DNA of 41,279 bases from Rhodospirillales bacterium (GTDB taxonomy: Bacteria > Pseudomonadota > Alphaproteobacteria > Acetobacterales > Acetobacteraceae): assembly GCA_018971565.1 (NCBI GenBank), contig JAGXAO010000006.1:1-41279 (forward strand). The letters are read 5' to 3'. The position numbers and the translations under genes are program-made. Within the stretch, counting starts at the first letter, position 1, and every line of letters begins with the position of its first letter. Below, in pieces: positions 21,183 through 29,612 of this stretch. Below the pieces are notes generated by a model. It was not told where the DNA came from. It did not search any database and saw only the letters and a program-made list of their open reading frames with translations.

Positions 21183-22055
21183 ATGTCGTCTCGCCTCACC
21201 GTCCGTCAGTTCTTCGAGCGCTTCCCTTCAGACGACGCTTGCCTGGACCACATCATGGAGGTGCGGTTTGGTATGCGGCATGTCTGCGCCAAGTGCGGGA
21301 AGGAGGCGACCTTCCACCGCCTCCAGAACCGCAAGGCTTACTCCTGCTCACAGTGCGGCGCGCATCTGTACCCCTGCGCCGGGACGATCTTTCAGGACAG
21401 CCGCACGAGCCTGCAAAGCTGGTTCTATGCCATCTACCTGTTCGTTGCCACGCGCCACGGCGTGAGCGGCAAGGAGCTGGAGCGCACCCTGGGTGTGACC
21501 TACAAGACCGCCTACCGGATGGGCCAGCAAATCCGCGACCTGATGAAGAAGGCGGACGGCTTTGAAATGCTCCAGGGCCACATTGAAGCGGATGAGGCGT
21601 ATGTTGGCGGCTACCGCCCCGGCAAGCGCGGGCGTGGTGCGGCTGGCAAGACCATCGTCATGGGCCTGAAGGAGCGTGAGGGGCGCCTTCATGCGGAGGT
21701 CATTCCGAACGTCAAAACGGCCACGCTGCGGGATGTCGTGATCCGCAATGTCGAGCCGGGCACCACGGTTAGCACCGATGAACTCTACTCGTATGGCTTA
21801 CTGGAATGCCAAGGTTATCGCCACGGCGCCGTGAAGCATGGTGCCAAGCAGTGGGCGAAGAAGGATATTGACGGCGTGAACCATCACACTAATTCGGTGG
21901 AAGGTTTCTGGAAGATGTTCAAGAACTCGGTTCGTTCAACCCATATCCATGTCTCTCACAAACACATGGAGCGCTACCTGGGCGAATTCACTTTCCGGTC
22001 GAACCATCGCCAGATGGAGAACGCGATGTTTGATCTTCTGATTGGGGCGCTTTAG
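21183..22055 (+). CDS. IS1595-family (ISXO2-like) transposase
   Basis: N-terminal zinc ribbon (CAKCGKEATFHRLQNRKAYSCSQCGAHLYPCAGTIFQDS), then EADEAYVGG, VSTDELYSYG, HHTNSVEGFWKMFK (DDN core). SD AAAGGA before ATG 21183; ORF opens at 21150. Confidence 0.95.
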   Translation: MSSRLTVRQFFERFPSDDACLDHIMEVRFGMRHVCAKCGKEATFHRLQNRKAYSCSQCGAHLYPCAGTIFQDSRTSLQSWFYAIYLFVATRHGVSGKELERTLGVTYKTAYRMGQQIRDLMKKADGFEMLQGHIEADEAYVGGYRPGKRGRGAAGKTIVMGLKEREGRLHAEVIPNVKTATLRDVVIRNVEPGTTVSTDELYSYGLLECQGYRHGAVKHGAKQWAKKDIDGVNHHTNSVEGFWKMFKNSVRSTHIHVSHKHMERYLGEFTFRSNHRQMENAMFDLLIGAL

Positions 22056-22182
22056 CCGCCCCCTTCACCACGGCCAGGAAGGGCGCTTCATCGGCTGGAC
22101 CGATGCCGCGTGCTTCTTCCTGAGCGATGAATTCAGGCAATCGCCCCTTCTCCGTTGCCTCTCTTAGGGTCAAATGCGCCAT
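21988..22182 (-). CDS. Small passenger ORF (64 aa) antisense to the transposase 3' end
   Basis: MAHLTLREATEKGRLPEFIAQEEARGIGPADEAPFLAVVKGAAKAPQSEDQTSRSPSGDGSTGK; GGAGG 11 nt upstream of the ATG on the minus strand; overlaps the PIN ORF by 50 nt. Confidence 0.55.
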   Translation of the reverse strand: MAHLTLREATEKGRLPEFIAQEEARGIGPADEAPFLAVVKGAAKAPQSEDQTSRSPSGDGSTGK

Positions 22183-22762
22183 GAATTACATTGCCTCCAA
22201 ACATATCCGGTTCGGGGTGGACTGGTTTTTCTCGCAGTAGCGAGCAAACCTGCTTAACCCTGTCAGTCCTTGTCGCTTCTGGATACCATCTTTCAAACCC
22301 GATAATGGGAACCGCCCTACCGAACCAATTCTTGCCTTTACCCTCATCAGTGGAATGTAAAACTATGTCGGTAATTCCCAGGGCATCTCGCGCATAAACC
22401 GCAGACATCATCACTATTGCGTCGGGAGTGGCAATTGCGCGCCCGGGGTCGCTTGGATTACTTGGGTTTGTAGACTTTGCGCTTCGCAACTCGCTCACGG
22501 CAATCATAATATTCGGGTTCGGCTCTATAGGCAGGCAGGCTGATCCCATATCTCCGAAGAAATCTTGTATCGAACCAAATTTACCGCCGACGAAATGATC
22601 CTGGCGAAATTCTGCAAGAGAAATGGTCGAGTAGTAGATTTTTCGCTTGCCGGCCTTAGCTTCGCCGATGAACCGCGCAATATCCTCAAAATGAGGAGCG
22701 CCTTTGTCATTGGTGAGATAGCGAATGAAGACGCATGAATCCCAAAAGAGATGTTCTAGCAT
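22133..22762 (-). CDS. PIN-domain-like nuclease (passenger gene)
   Basis: PIN-type acidic pattern: LFWDSCVFIRYL, ISLAEFRQ, ATPDAIVMMSAVYA, LHSTDEGKGKNW. Start overlaps the upstream stop (TAATG). Confidence 0.8.
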   Translation of the reverse strand: MLEHLFWDSCVFIRYLTNDKGAPHFEDIARFIGEAKAGKRKIYYSTISLAEFRQDHFVGGKFGSIQDFFGDMGSACLPIEPNPNIMIAVSELRSAKSTNPSNPSDPGRAIATPDAIVMMSAVYARDALGITDIVLHSTDEGKGKNWFGRAVPIIGFERWYPEATRTDRVKQVCSLLREKPVHPEPDMFGGNVIHGAFDPKRGNGEGAIA

Positions 22763-23550
22763 TATGCGTCAGCATCCCATGATTCAATCGTGAAGGGATG
22801 AAATGCCCCCTGCCATCGGCTCAAGTCGCCGTCTTTTTTGATCGCCTGAATTGACGATACCTCAACCCGAAGCGGCAAAGGGGATTCGGAAGAATAGATT
22901 GCTCTGCCGTACACCCGGACACGGTTGTGGAGCGCATCGCCCAGCGATTCTATGTCCTCTCTGCTACAGACGCAGTCTATTTCCTTACCCCCAGCCGACA
23001 GGGTGAGTTTTATCTGAGGAAGCGAGCCGCGAAGATCGACATAGTCCAGAACGCCGTCAAATGAACCAATCGCGGCGCCACTGTACCAATTTCCTCTGAT
23101 GCTTTTACGAACCGTCGCTACCCGGCTCTGAAGGAAATCGTCAATTCTCACAACATTGTTCTCGGAAGTAATCTCGGCAAATCCGAAGCGCTTTTTGGCG
23201 CCACCAGTGAGGCGGCTGATTTTGCTCACAATGGTGGCGAGTCGAGCGGTCCGAGAATCCTGCACCTTTATGCCATCAACCGCGTCGTTGAACACCGGGA
23301 TTGCAGATTGGGTTCTAACGCGCGAATCCTTCGGCACCTCTTTGAGAAGGGCCGTTGGTTCCGACATGTGCATGTTGGCCAGGATATAATCCTGGGTAGT
23401 CGTACCATTAACCAGCGTATCTGCCGCCTCCAGAGCCGCCACAAGCTGGGTTAGTTTGGCAGCAAAAAGGCGAGCAGGAACGCGGCCATGATCCATATCG
23501 GTCAGGCCGTGAACTTTCAGTTCAATAAGGTGTGGACCGATGCTCTCCAT
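22762..23550 (-). CDS. Uncharacterised 262-aa passenger protein, PIN partner
   Basis: Long ORF, stop/start coupled (TAATG) with the PIN gene; SD-like AGGAAGAAG upstream. C-terminal beta-rich segment (GSFDGVLDYVDLRGSLPQIKLTLSAGGKEIDCVCSREDIESLGDALHNRVRVYGRAIYSSESPLPLRVEVSSIQAI). Confidence 0.8.
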   Translation of the reverse strand: MESIGPHLIELKVHGLTDMDHGRVPARLFAAKLTQLVAALEAADTLVNGTTTQDYILANMHMSEPTALLKEVPKDSRVRTQSAIPVFNDAVDGIKVQDSRTARLATIVSKISRLTGGAKKRFGFAEITSENNVVRIDDFLQSRVATVRKSIRGNWYSGAAIGSFDGVLDYVDLRGSLPQIKLTLSAGGKEIDCVCSREDIESLGDALHNRVRVYGRAIYSSESPLPLRVEVSSIQAIKKDGDLSRWQGAFHPFTIESWDADA

Positions 23551-23648
23551 TTCCGCTTCTTCCTAGCAGGAGATTACTCCATTATGCGGCGCTTGTGAAT
23601 CGATAGTTTTTCAATGGTTTATAGAAAGAAAACGGCGCAAAATCCCCG

Positions 23649-23683
23649 CAAATCACCGTACCTGCGTCAAGGGGATAATTACC
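23649..23683 (-). repeat. Right terminal inverted repeat (35 bp)
   Basis: CAAATCACCGTACCTGCGTCAAGGGGATAATTACC, perfect reverse complement of 21118-21152. Confidence 0.95.
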
Positions 23684-23691
23684 AAAATTTA
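23684..23691. repeat. Right target-site duplication AAAATTTA
   Basis: Identical to 21110-21117. Confidence 0.93.
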
Positions 23692-24880
23692 TGGTATCTG
23701 ACCGGCAAAGGTGGAAATCCAATTTTCGTTTCGAAAGACGGTGGAACAACCATGAGTATAAGTGGTTTCATGCAAGCTGACGCAACGCTTGCAACAGTTC
23801 CACATCAAGATGGCCTTTCAGGCGGCACGGCTCTACGGAAGTTTCTGTTTTCTCTCGGCGGTACCATCGATCATCATTATGTTTACCACTTCGTATATAA
23901 TTTCGCATCAACGGCATCGTCGGGCATTCGGGCCGGGTTGCTGGATGCGTATCTGGGATATCAAGGAAAAATTGAAGACGTTAACAGCGTATTTTTGGTT
24001 GGCGAGCAGTTCCCCGCTTTTGGTGTTGTACAAATTCAACCAGGCACTGATATTCAGTTCATGGAAGATACAGTAGCCGGCAACATTTGGTCGGCCAGCA
24101 ACCGTCAGCTTGGCATTTCCGGGCGGCAATGGTCAAAATACTATAATATCTGGTACGGTGTGTTTGGTTCAAACAGTGCCACTAACAACACGCCTGTTAC
24201 AGGAACGCCACAAGTTACGTATTCTGCTGAACTCGTGGGTAATATAATCAATACACCCCACATGCTCCTCTCTGTCCGCGACTCAATGCTGTTCAACCGT
24301 TTCAACAATAACCCTCAAACCTTCGCGAACTTTCCAGATATCCAGAATTATGGTGCGAATCTGATCGCCACCCAATCGCTTCCAATTGTTAGCGATTATG
24401 TCAACTCTCCACGAATTGACTTCGTCGACGGCAGGTTAAACATGGTTGGGGAATATTACTATGTCAAAACCCACGAAACCGGCAACAGAAACCCAACATT
24501 CAGCGGCTGGAATGCCATAATTGGCTGCTTCTTGAGCGATGATGGTTACACCTACTCAGCACCTGATGGTTACGCTGCACCACTTGATGTTAGCCATCCG
24601 GTTACTGAAGGTGGCTATGGAGCATTCCAACTTTCGGGCCGCATCGACGAAACAAATTTGAACTATGCGGCCGACAATGTTCATGGCGGCAACGAGACGA
24701 ACCTTACCGTTGGGCTTAGCTGGTGGCCAGTTTCTCCCGTTCGTGTAGAGGTAAACTATGTGAAGGTTTTGCCGATTGGCGGCGCCGCTGCCACCTCGCA
24801 ATATAAAAGAGCTGCACCAAGCATCCTTGGAATGCGCTTCCAACTCAGGTTTTGAGCTTTAAATGCCGACTTGTACTTGT

Positions 24881-25495
24881 TCAGGCGGGCTGTGAAAACA
24901 GTACCGCCTGGGCTATCGCCCCCGCCAACACTTCCACCCCTTCCCCGCTGCGTGCATTGGTGGCGATAAGCGGCTTGCCCGCGCGGGCTTTGCGCGCCTC
25001 CTCCAGCATCCCCTCCAGGTTAACACCCACATAGGGTGCGAGGTCTATCTTGTTGATGACGAGCAGGTCGCAGCGCAGTACGCCGGGTCCGCGCTTGCGG
25101 GGAATATCATCTCCACCGGCCACGTCGATCACAAAAATCCACCAATCCACAAGATCAAGCGAAAAAGTTGAGGCAAGATTGTCGCCGCCGGATTCATAGA
25201 TGATCAATTCCAACCCCGGTATCGCGGCCTCCATCCGGTCGCCCGCCAGCATGTTCAGCGTCGGGTCCTCGCGGATAACAGTATGCGGGCAGGCTCCTGC
25301 CTCCACCGCGCCCACGCGCGCAGGGTCAATTAACCCAGACCGGCGCAGGCGTTCGGCATCCTCGGCCGTTACAAGGTCATTGGTAATGACAGCAAAATTA
25401 ACGCCCCGGCGCTGTAACACTGGTATCAATGCCTCTATCAGCGCCGTTTTGCCTGAACCAACTGGCCCGCCAATACCAATCCGCGCAGCACTCAC
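24881..25495 (-). CDS. ureG: Urease accessory GTPase UreG
   Basis: [18 protein letters not shown]-loop, [76 protein letters not shown]. Confidence 0.96.
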   Translation of the reverse strand: MSAARIGIGGPVGSGKTALIEALIPVLQRRGVNFAVITNDLVTAEDAERLRRSGLIDPARVGAVEAGACPHTVIREDPTLNMLAGDRMEAAIPGLELIIYESGGDNLASTFSLDLVDWWIFVIDVAGGDDIPRKRGPGVLRCDLLVINKIDLAPYVGVNLEGMLEEARKARAGKPLIATNARSGEGVEVLAGAIAQAVLFSQPA

Positions 25496-25547
25496 CTTAA
25501 TGGCCCCCTCTTATAGCGGGCATACTCCGCCAGGTGCCGCAATCCCG

Positions 25548-26747
25548 TCAAGGAAGTGCCGGCATAACACCATTAGCCACCAAAGCCTGGCGCATCGCCT
25601 CGCCGTTCAGCGCTTTGGCAGCGTGTGCCCTGGCCTTGCTGCCCATAGCCAGCCGTAAACCGGCATCATTACCTAGCCTGCGCAGCCACGCCGCCGCATG
25701 GGCCACATCCGGTTCGGCCCACCGCGCGTCTGGTATGGGCGTGTAGATACTGCTCTCATCCTTCACATTCACCAACTCATAGCCAATCAGCGCGGCGCAG
25801 CTTTTGTCCATGAAAGCCATATTTCCAGACCATCCTGTTGCCACTACGGGCTTTCCGCGCAGCATCGCCTCCGCCAGCACCAGGCCGAACCCTTCCGCCC
25901 GATGCAGGCTGAGAATGATATCCGCCCGCGCCATTAACGCCGTAACCCTGGCTTTTGGCCAAACACCGCTGATAACCTGTATATTAGGGCTGGCAACAGC
26001 TTCTATTTGCGCCGCTTCACGCGGGTAGGCTGCCGCACCCTGTAGCTTCAGAATCAGCCGCTGATCCACCCGGTTCGCGAAAGCGCGCCTGAACGCTTCA
26101 ACGCCTGCCAACGGATTTTTACGAGTGAAGCTGGAACCCAGGGAGAGCACCATCAACGTCACGGTCACCTGGCTTGGCAGATCTAGGCCGTGCGCCGCTT
26201 CGATTGGAGGTAAGCCGCATAACGCCAGCGGGTAAGGCACCATACGTACCCGCTCAGGCAAAATTACCTCCAACGCCTGCGCTACAAATGGCGATGGCGC
26301 CCACACTTCGTGAACATAACGCCCGCCCGCCGCCCAGCTTTCCGGCACAACCGGCAATTCCCAGGCCCAGCTGCCAATAACCCGCCGCCGAACTAAGGTT
26401 TTTTTCGCCCTAGCCAGCATCAATGGCAGGCTCGGCGCGTTAACAGCCAGCAACAGCGCGGCGGCCTCAGGAACATACCCGCGCGGCGCGCGCCCTGCCC
26501 CAAACGTAACGGGGTAGCCACCGAACCCTAACGCCTGCACGCCAGCAAGCAGAATTCTCGCAGCCTCGCCAAGGCCGGTCGTTGCCTCCAGCTCTCCGCC
26601 AACCGCCACGCCATAACTGGGAGATGAGGATGGCGAACAAGCGCACGGCGCGAGAACACGGGCAACAGCTTCCAGCCCACGGCGCCGCGCCCTTGCGGGC
26701 AACAGCCGCCACAACCTATGAGTGATTGATAGCGTCTCTGAATTCAT
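25548..26747 (-). CDS. Glycosyltransferase (GT-B / GT4-like)
   Basis: VLSLGSSFTRKNPLAGVEAFRRAF...LILKLQGAA...ADIILSLHRAEGFGLVLAEAMLRGKPVVATGWSGNMAFM. Confidence 0.9.
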   Translation of the reverse strand: MNSETLSITHRLWRLLPARARRRGLEAVARVLAPCACSPSSSPSYGVAVGGELEATTGLGEAARILLAGVQALGFGGYPVTFGAGRAPRGYVPEAAALLLAVNAPSLPLMLARAKKTLVRRRVIGSWAWELPVVPESWAAGGRYVHEVWAPSPFVAQALEVILPERVRMVPYPLALCGLPPIEAAHGLDLPSQVTVTLMVLSLGSSFTRKNPLAGVEAFRRAFANRVDQRLILKLQGAAAYPREAAQIEAVASPNIQVISGVWPKARVTALMARADIILSLHRAEGFGLVLAEAMLRGKPVVATGWSGNMAFMDKSCAALIGYELVNVKDESSIYTPIPDARWAEPDVAHAAAWLRRLGNDAGLRLAMGSKARAHAAKALNGEAMRQALVANGVMPALP

Positions 26748-26866
26748 GAATAAGCCCAGACGTTTTTGTGGGTATTTACTTAATCCATTCCAATTAAACC
26801 AAAATACAAAATTAAGTTTTCAGCAAGTTTTGGTTTTTTTTATTATTAGTTAACTTATGTTAAGTT

Positions 26867-28042
26867 ATGTCCAGGCCACTACTTTTTCCAATACGGCAAA
26901 CTGCCTCCACGGCTCACCGGACACCCGACTTCTTCATAAGTGGCAACCTGCTTTGTGCCATGCGTTATGGCGCTCTTGGGGCGTCATCGCGCCTGCGTCT
27001 TGCCCAATACGCACCTTATTTAAGCCAAGCCGGACTCAATGTAAGGCTGCGGCCATTTCTGCAAGACGATTATCTGGGAGCACTTTATTCCGGACGGCAG
27101 CGCACGGGTGCGGCAATAGCGGCGTATCAACGGGCCATTACTTTGCGGGACGAGATTAAGCAGCACGATCTGCTATGGATTGAGAAGGAATTATTGCCCT
27201 GGCTGCCGTTCTGGCTTGAACGCGGCATATTGAGGGATACCCCCTATATTCTCGATTTCGACGACGCCTGGGCACTGCGCTATGCCGAATCAAATTCGCC
27301 TCTCGTGAGAATGCTGCTGCGCAACAAATTTGGCAAATTGCTGCGCGGCGCCGCACTCACAATTGTCGCCAACGACACACTTTATCATTGGGCTTTGGCG
27401 GAGGGGGCAAGAAATATCCTGCTTCTGCCCACAGTTATAGATCTTGCGCGCTACGAGCCCGTGCCGCCGCCGCAAGGCCCATTCACCATCGGCTGGATCG
27501 GCACCCCCCTCACCGCCACCTACCTGCATGCGATCGCCGAACCGCTGCGCATATTAAACCAGGAACAATCATTTAAATTGCTTGTTATCGGCGCGCCAGG
27601 CTTCACCTTACCGGGCGTTGATGTGGAAAGTGTCGCCTGGACCGAAGATACCGAAGCGGCTCTCATCAGTCTCTGTCATGTCGGGATCATGCCGCTGCCA
27701 GATACGGAATGGGCCAATGGCAAATCCGGCTACAAGCTGATCCAGTATATGGCGATGGCGCGGCCCGCGGTGGCAAGCCCTATCGGGGCCAATAACCGCA
27801 TTGTCGTTCATGGCGAAACCGAATTCCTTGCGCATACGGCACAAGACTGGGTAACGCATCTGCGCACGCTGCGCGACAATGCCGGCCTCGCCGCCGAAAC
27901 GGGCCGGGCTGCACGCCGCTATGTTGAACAGAATTACAGCCTGGGTGTTACCGCGCCCGTTCTGCTGGACACAATCACTGAGTTGCTTGGCAATATTGCA
28001 GCACGTAAGGCCGGAAAGCATGTTGCAGGGCAGGCCCGCTGA
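26867..28042 (+). CDS. Glycosyltransferase (GT-B type)
   Basis: MRYGALGASSRLRLAQYAPYLSQAGLNV...FTIGWIGTPLTATYL...GIMPLPDTEWANGKSGYKLIQYMAMARPAVASPIGANN. True start may be ATG 26960. Confidence 0.9.
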   Translation: MSRPLLFPIRQTASTAHRTPDFFISGNLLCAMRYGALGASSRLRLAQYAPYLSQAGLNVRLRPFLQDDYLGALYSGRQRTGAAIAAYQRAITLRDEIKQHDLLWIEKELLPWLPFWLERGILRDTPYILDFDDAWALRYAESNSPLVRMLLRNKFGKLLRGAALTIVANDTLYHWALAEGARNILLLPTVIDLARYEPVPPPQGPFTIGWIGTPLTATYLHAIAEPLRILNQEQSFKLLVIGAPGFTLPGVDVESVAWTEDTEAALISLCHVGIMPLPDTEWANGKSGYKLIQYMAMARPAVASPIGANNRIVVHGETEFLAHTAQDWVTHLRTLRDNAGLAAETGRAARRYVEQNYSLGVTAPVLLDTITELLGNIAARKAGKHVAGQAR

Positions 28043-29183
28043 GCTTGAACGCCTCCAGCCGGTAAGGCGCGTGCCGCCCGTAACCGCCACGCGGTTTCGC
28101 CTTGATGACGCGGTTCATGGCCATGGACGCCGCCTGCGTCAGCTCTTCGCCAAAATGCCCATAAATGCGCGCCATTGCCGCCAGCGGGTCGGCGGTGAAT
28201 TCTTCATACTGCATGTGCAATTTGCGTGAGGCGGGCACATCCGCACGTTGGTCGAATTCCAGCAGCAGATTCGCACCCTGCGTCCAGCGCGCGGCAACCT
28301 GCGCGCCAATCTCCCCCGCATCTATCCCGCGCAAAAATGGCCGGCGGAGCACTTGCGTGAGATGCGCGACCGAGCCCAACACCGCCAACGGGTCGCGATG
28401 CAGGATAACGAAGCGCGCATCAGGATAAACCCGCAAAATCGCGTCCAGCGTAAAAGTATGGTCCGGGCATTTCAGCACCCAACGCGCGGGTTGGCCGTTT
28501 TGTAAAAATTGCAGGAATTTTTTATGAAAAACGAAAGCATCGTCATGCCCGCGCCGTTCCAGCCATTCAAAATAAGAGGGCACGCGATGGGTGGAATCGA
28601 ACCGCAGGCTCTGGAACACGTGCGCGGTGATTTCACTGCATTCCTGCGGGCTGTCGGCATAAATCGGGTGGAGGTCACGAAACCCGGGTGCCAAGCCGTT
28701 GAAGAGGTCGAGTTGCTTATCCACACGGATAACACGTTTGTCGCCATCAGGGTTGAAACCGGCCGGGCGCGGAGCGGGATAGATCATTTGCCAGTTACGC
28801 GGCACCTGGTTGTCAGGGTCTTCCGCCATCAGGGTATGGAGAAAGCTCGTGCCCGAACGGGGCAGGCCCAGAATAATCAACGGAGCCTTGATGGGAGCAG
28901 CCGTGAGCGCCGGATTGGCCGCGTGCGCGTCCTCGATAAATTGCGCGTTGCGCAGAAGCCGGATGAAATCCCATTTCAGGGACACACGCCCAAAAAGGCT
29001 CAACTCTGATTCCGCGTGAATTGAGGTAAGAAGCTGTTCCAGCCCTTCTATGGCATCCGCTGACGGCGACACCTTCGCGGCACGAGTTAAATCTCCGGCA
29101 TCAGCCGCTGAAAATGCCGCGTCGGGCAAAAGCTTGTCCGCCAAAGTGAAGCCTTTGCTCAGAATCGTCGCTAATGCCGCCAT
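27975..29183 (-). CDS. Sulfotransferase family protein
   Basis: PAPS 5'-phosphosulfate-binding type motif APLIILGLPRSGTSFLHTLMAEDP; VLKCPDHTFTLDAILRVYPDARFVILHRDPLAVLGS. Confidence 0.9.
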   Translation of the reverse strand: MAALATILSKGFTLADKLLPDAAFSAADAGDLTRAAKVSPSADAIEGLEQLLTSIHAESELSLFGRVSLKWDFIRLLRNAQFIEDAHAANPALTAAPIKAPLIILGLPRSGTSFLHTLMAEDPDNQVPRNWQMIYPAPRPAGFNPDGDKRVIRVDKQLDLFNGLAPGFRDLHPIYADSPQECSEITAHVFQSLRFDSTHRVPSYFEWLERRGHDDAFVFHKKFLQFLQNGQPARWVLKCPDHTFTLDAILRVYPDARFVILHRDPLAVLGSVAHLTQVLRRPFLRGIDAGEIGAQVAARWTQGANLLLEFDQRADVPASRKLHMQYEEFTADPLAAMARIYGHFGEELTQAASMAMNRVIKAKPRGGYGRHAPYRLEAFKLSGPALQHAFRPYVLQYCQATQ

Positions 29184-29184
29184 C

Positions 29185-29583
29185 TTAGTGCCGCTTCCGT
29201 TCGATCAACTCTATCTTGTAGCCATCCGGATCCTCGATAAAAGCAATGACGGTGGTACCGAATTTCACCGGGCCAGGCTCGCGGGAAATCGTCACACCTG
29301 CTTCGCGCAACCTTTCGCAGGTGGCGTAAATATCTGGCACGCCGAGCGCCAGATGCCCGAATGCCGTACCGGTCTCATAGGTTTTCACGCCCCAATTATA
29401 GGTAAGCTCCAGCACCGTATGGCCGGCCTCATCGCCGTAGCCCACGAACACCAGGGTATATTTGCCTTCTGCTACCTCAGTCCGGCGAAGCTCTTTCATG
29501 CCAAGCAGGCCGGTATAGAAGCGCACGCTCCTGTCCAGGTCACCCACACGTAGCATTGTATGAAGGTAAGAGAATTCGCTCAC
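29185..29583 (-). CDS. gloA: Lactoylglutathione lyase (glyoxalase I)
   Basis: [28 protein letters not shown]...[22 protein letters not shown]...[15 protein letters not shown]...[15 protein letters not shown]. Confidence 0.95.
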   Translation of the reverse strand: MSEFSYLHTMLRVGDLDRSVRFYTGLLGMKELRRTEVAEGKYTLVFVGYGDEAGHTVLELTYNWGVKTYETGTAFGHLALGVPDIYATCERLREAGVTISREPGPVKFGTTVIAFIEDPDGYKIELIERKRH

Positions 29584-29612
29584 GTTTGGCCTCTTCCGCT
29601 GGTCAAGCTCAT

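Larger units (their letters stand above)
21118..23683. mobile_element. IS1595-type transposon carrying passenger genes
   Basis: Perfect 35-bp TIRs (GGTAATTATCCCCTTGACGCAGGTACGGTGATTTG), exact 8-bp TSD AAAATTTA, intact ISXO2-like transposase plus three opposite-strand ORFs. Confidence 0.95.
20878..24855 (+). pseudogene. Outer-membrane porin (DcaP-like trimeric porin type) interrupted by an IS1595-type element
   Basis: 5' part 20878-21117: SD AAGGAGG, signal peptide, coiled-coil QIQQELATLREQIAQLSAK. 3' part 23692-24855: beta-barrel-like, ends ILGMRFQLRF with terminal Phe. Removing 21118-23691 joins ...AGC AAA AAT TTA|TGG TAT CTG ACC... in frame (DISKNLWYLTGKGG), giving a protein of about 467 aa. 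Confidence 0.88.

Noticed and set aside
20891-21199. 102-aa minus-strand ORF containing KSPYLRQGDNY
   Set aside because: Reads through the left TIR antisense to the porin signal region; a TIR-derived artefact.
23614-24855. 413-aa ORF as an intact porin
   Set aside because: Its first residues (MVYRKKTAQNPRKSPYLRQGDNY) are translated from the IS right end and TIR; there is no signal peptide. The true N-terminus is at 20878-21117.
18682-24880. Integrative element inserted at tRNA-Asn
   Set aside because: No integrase, and I could not find a repeat of the tRNA 3' end (attachment site) downstream by eye.
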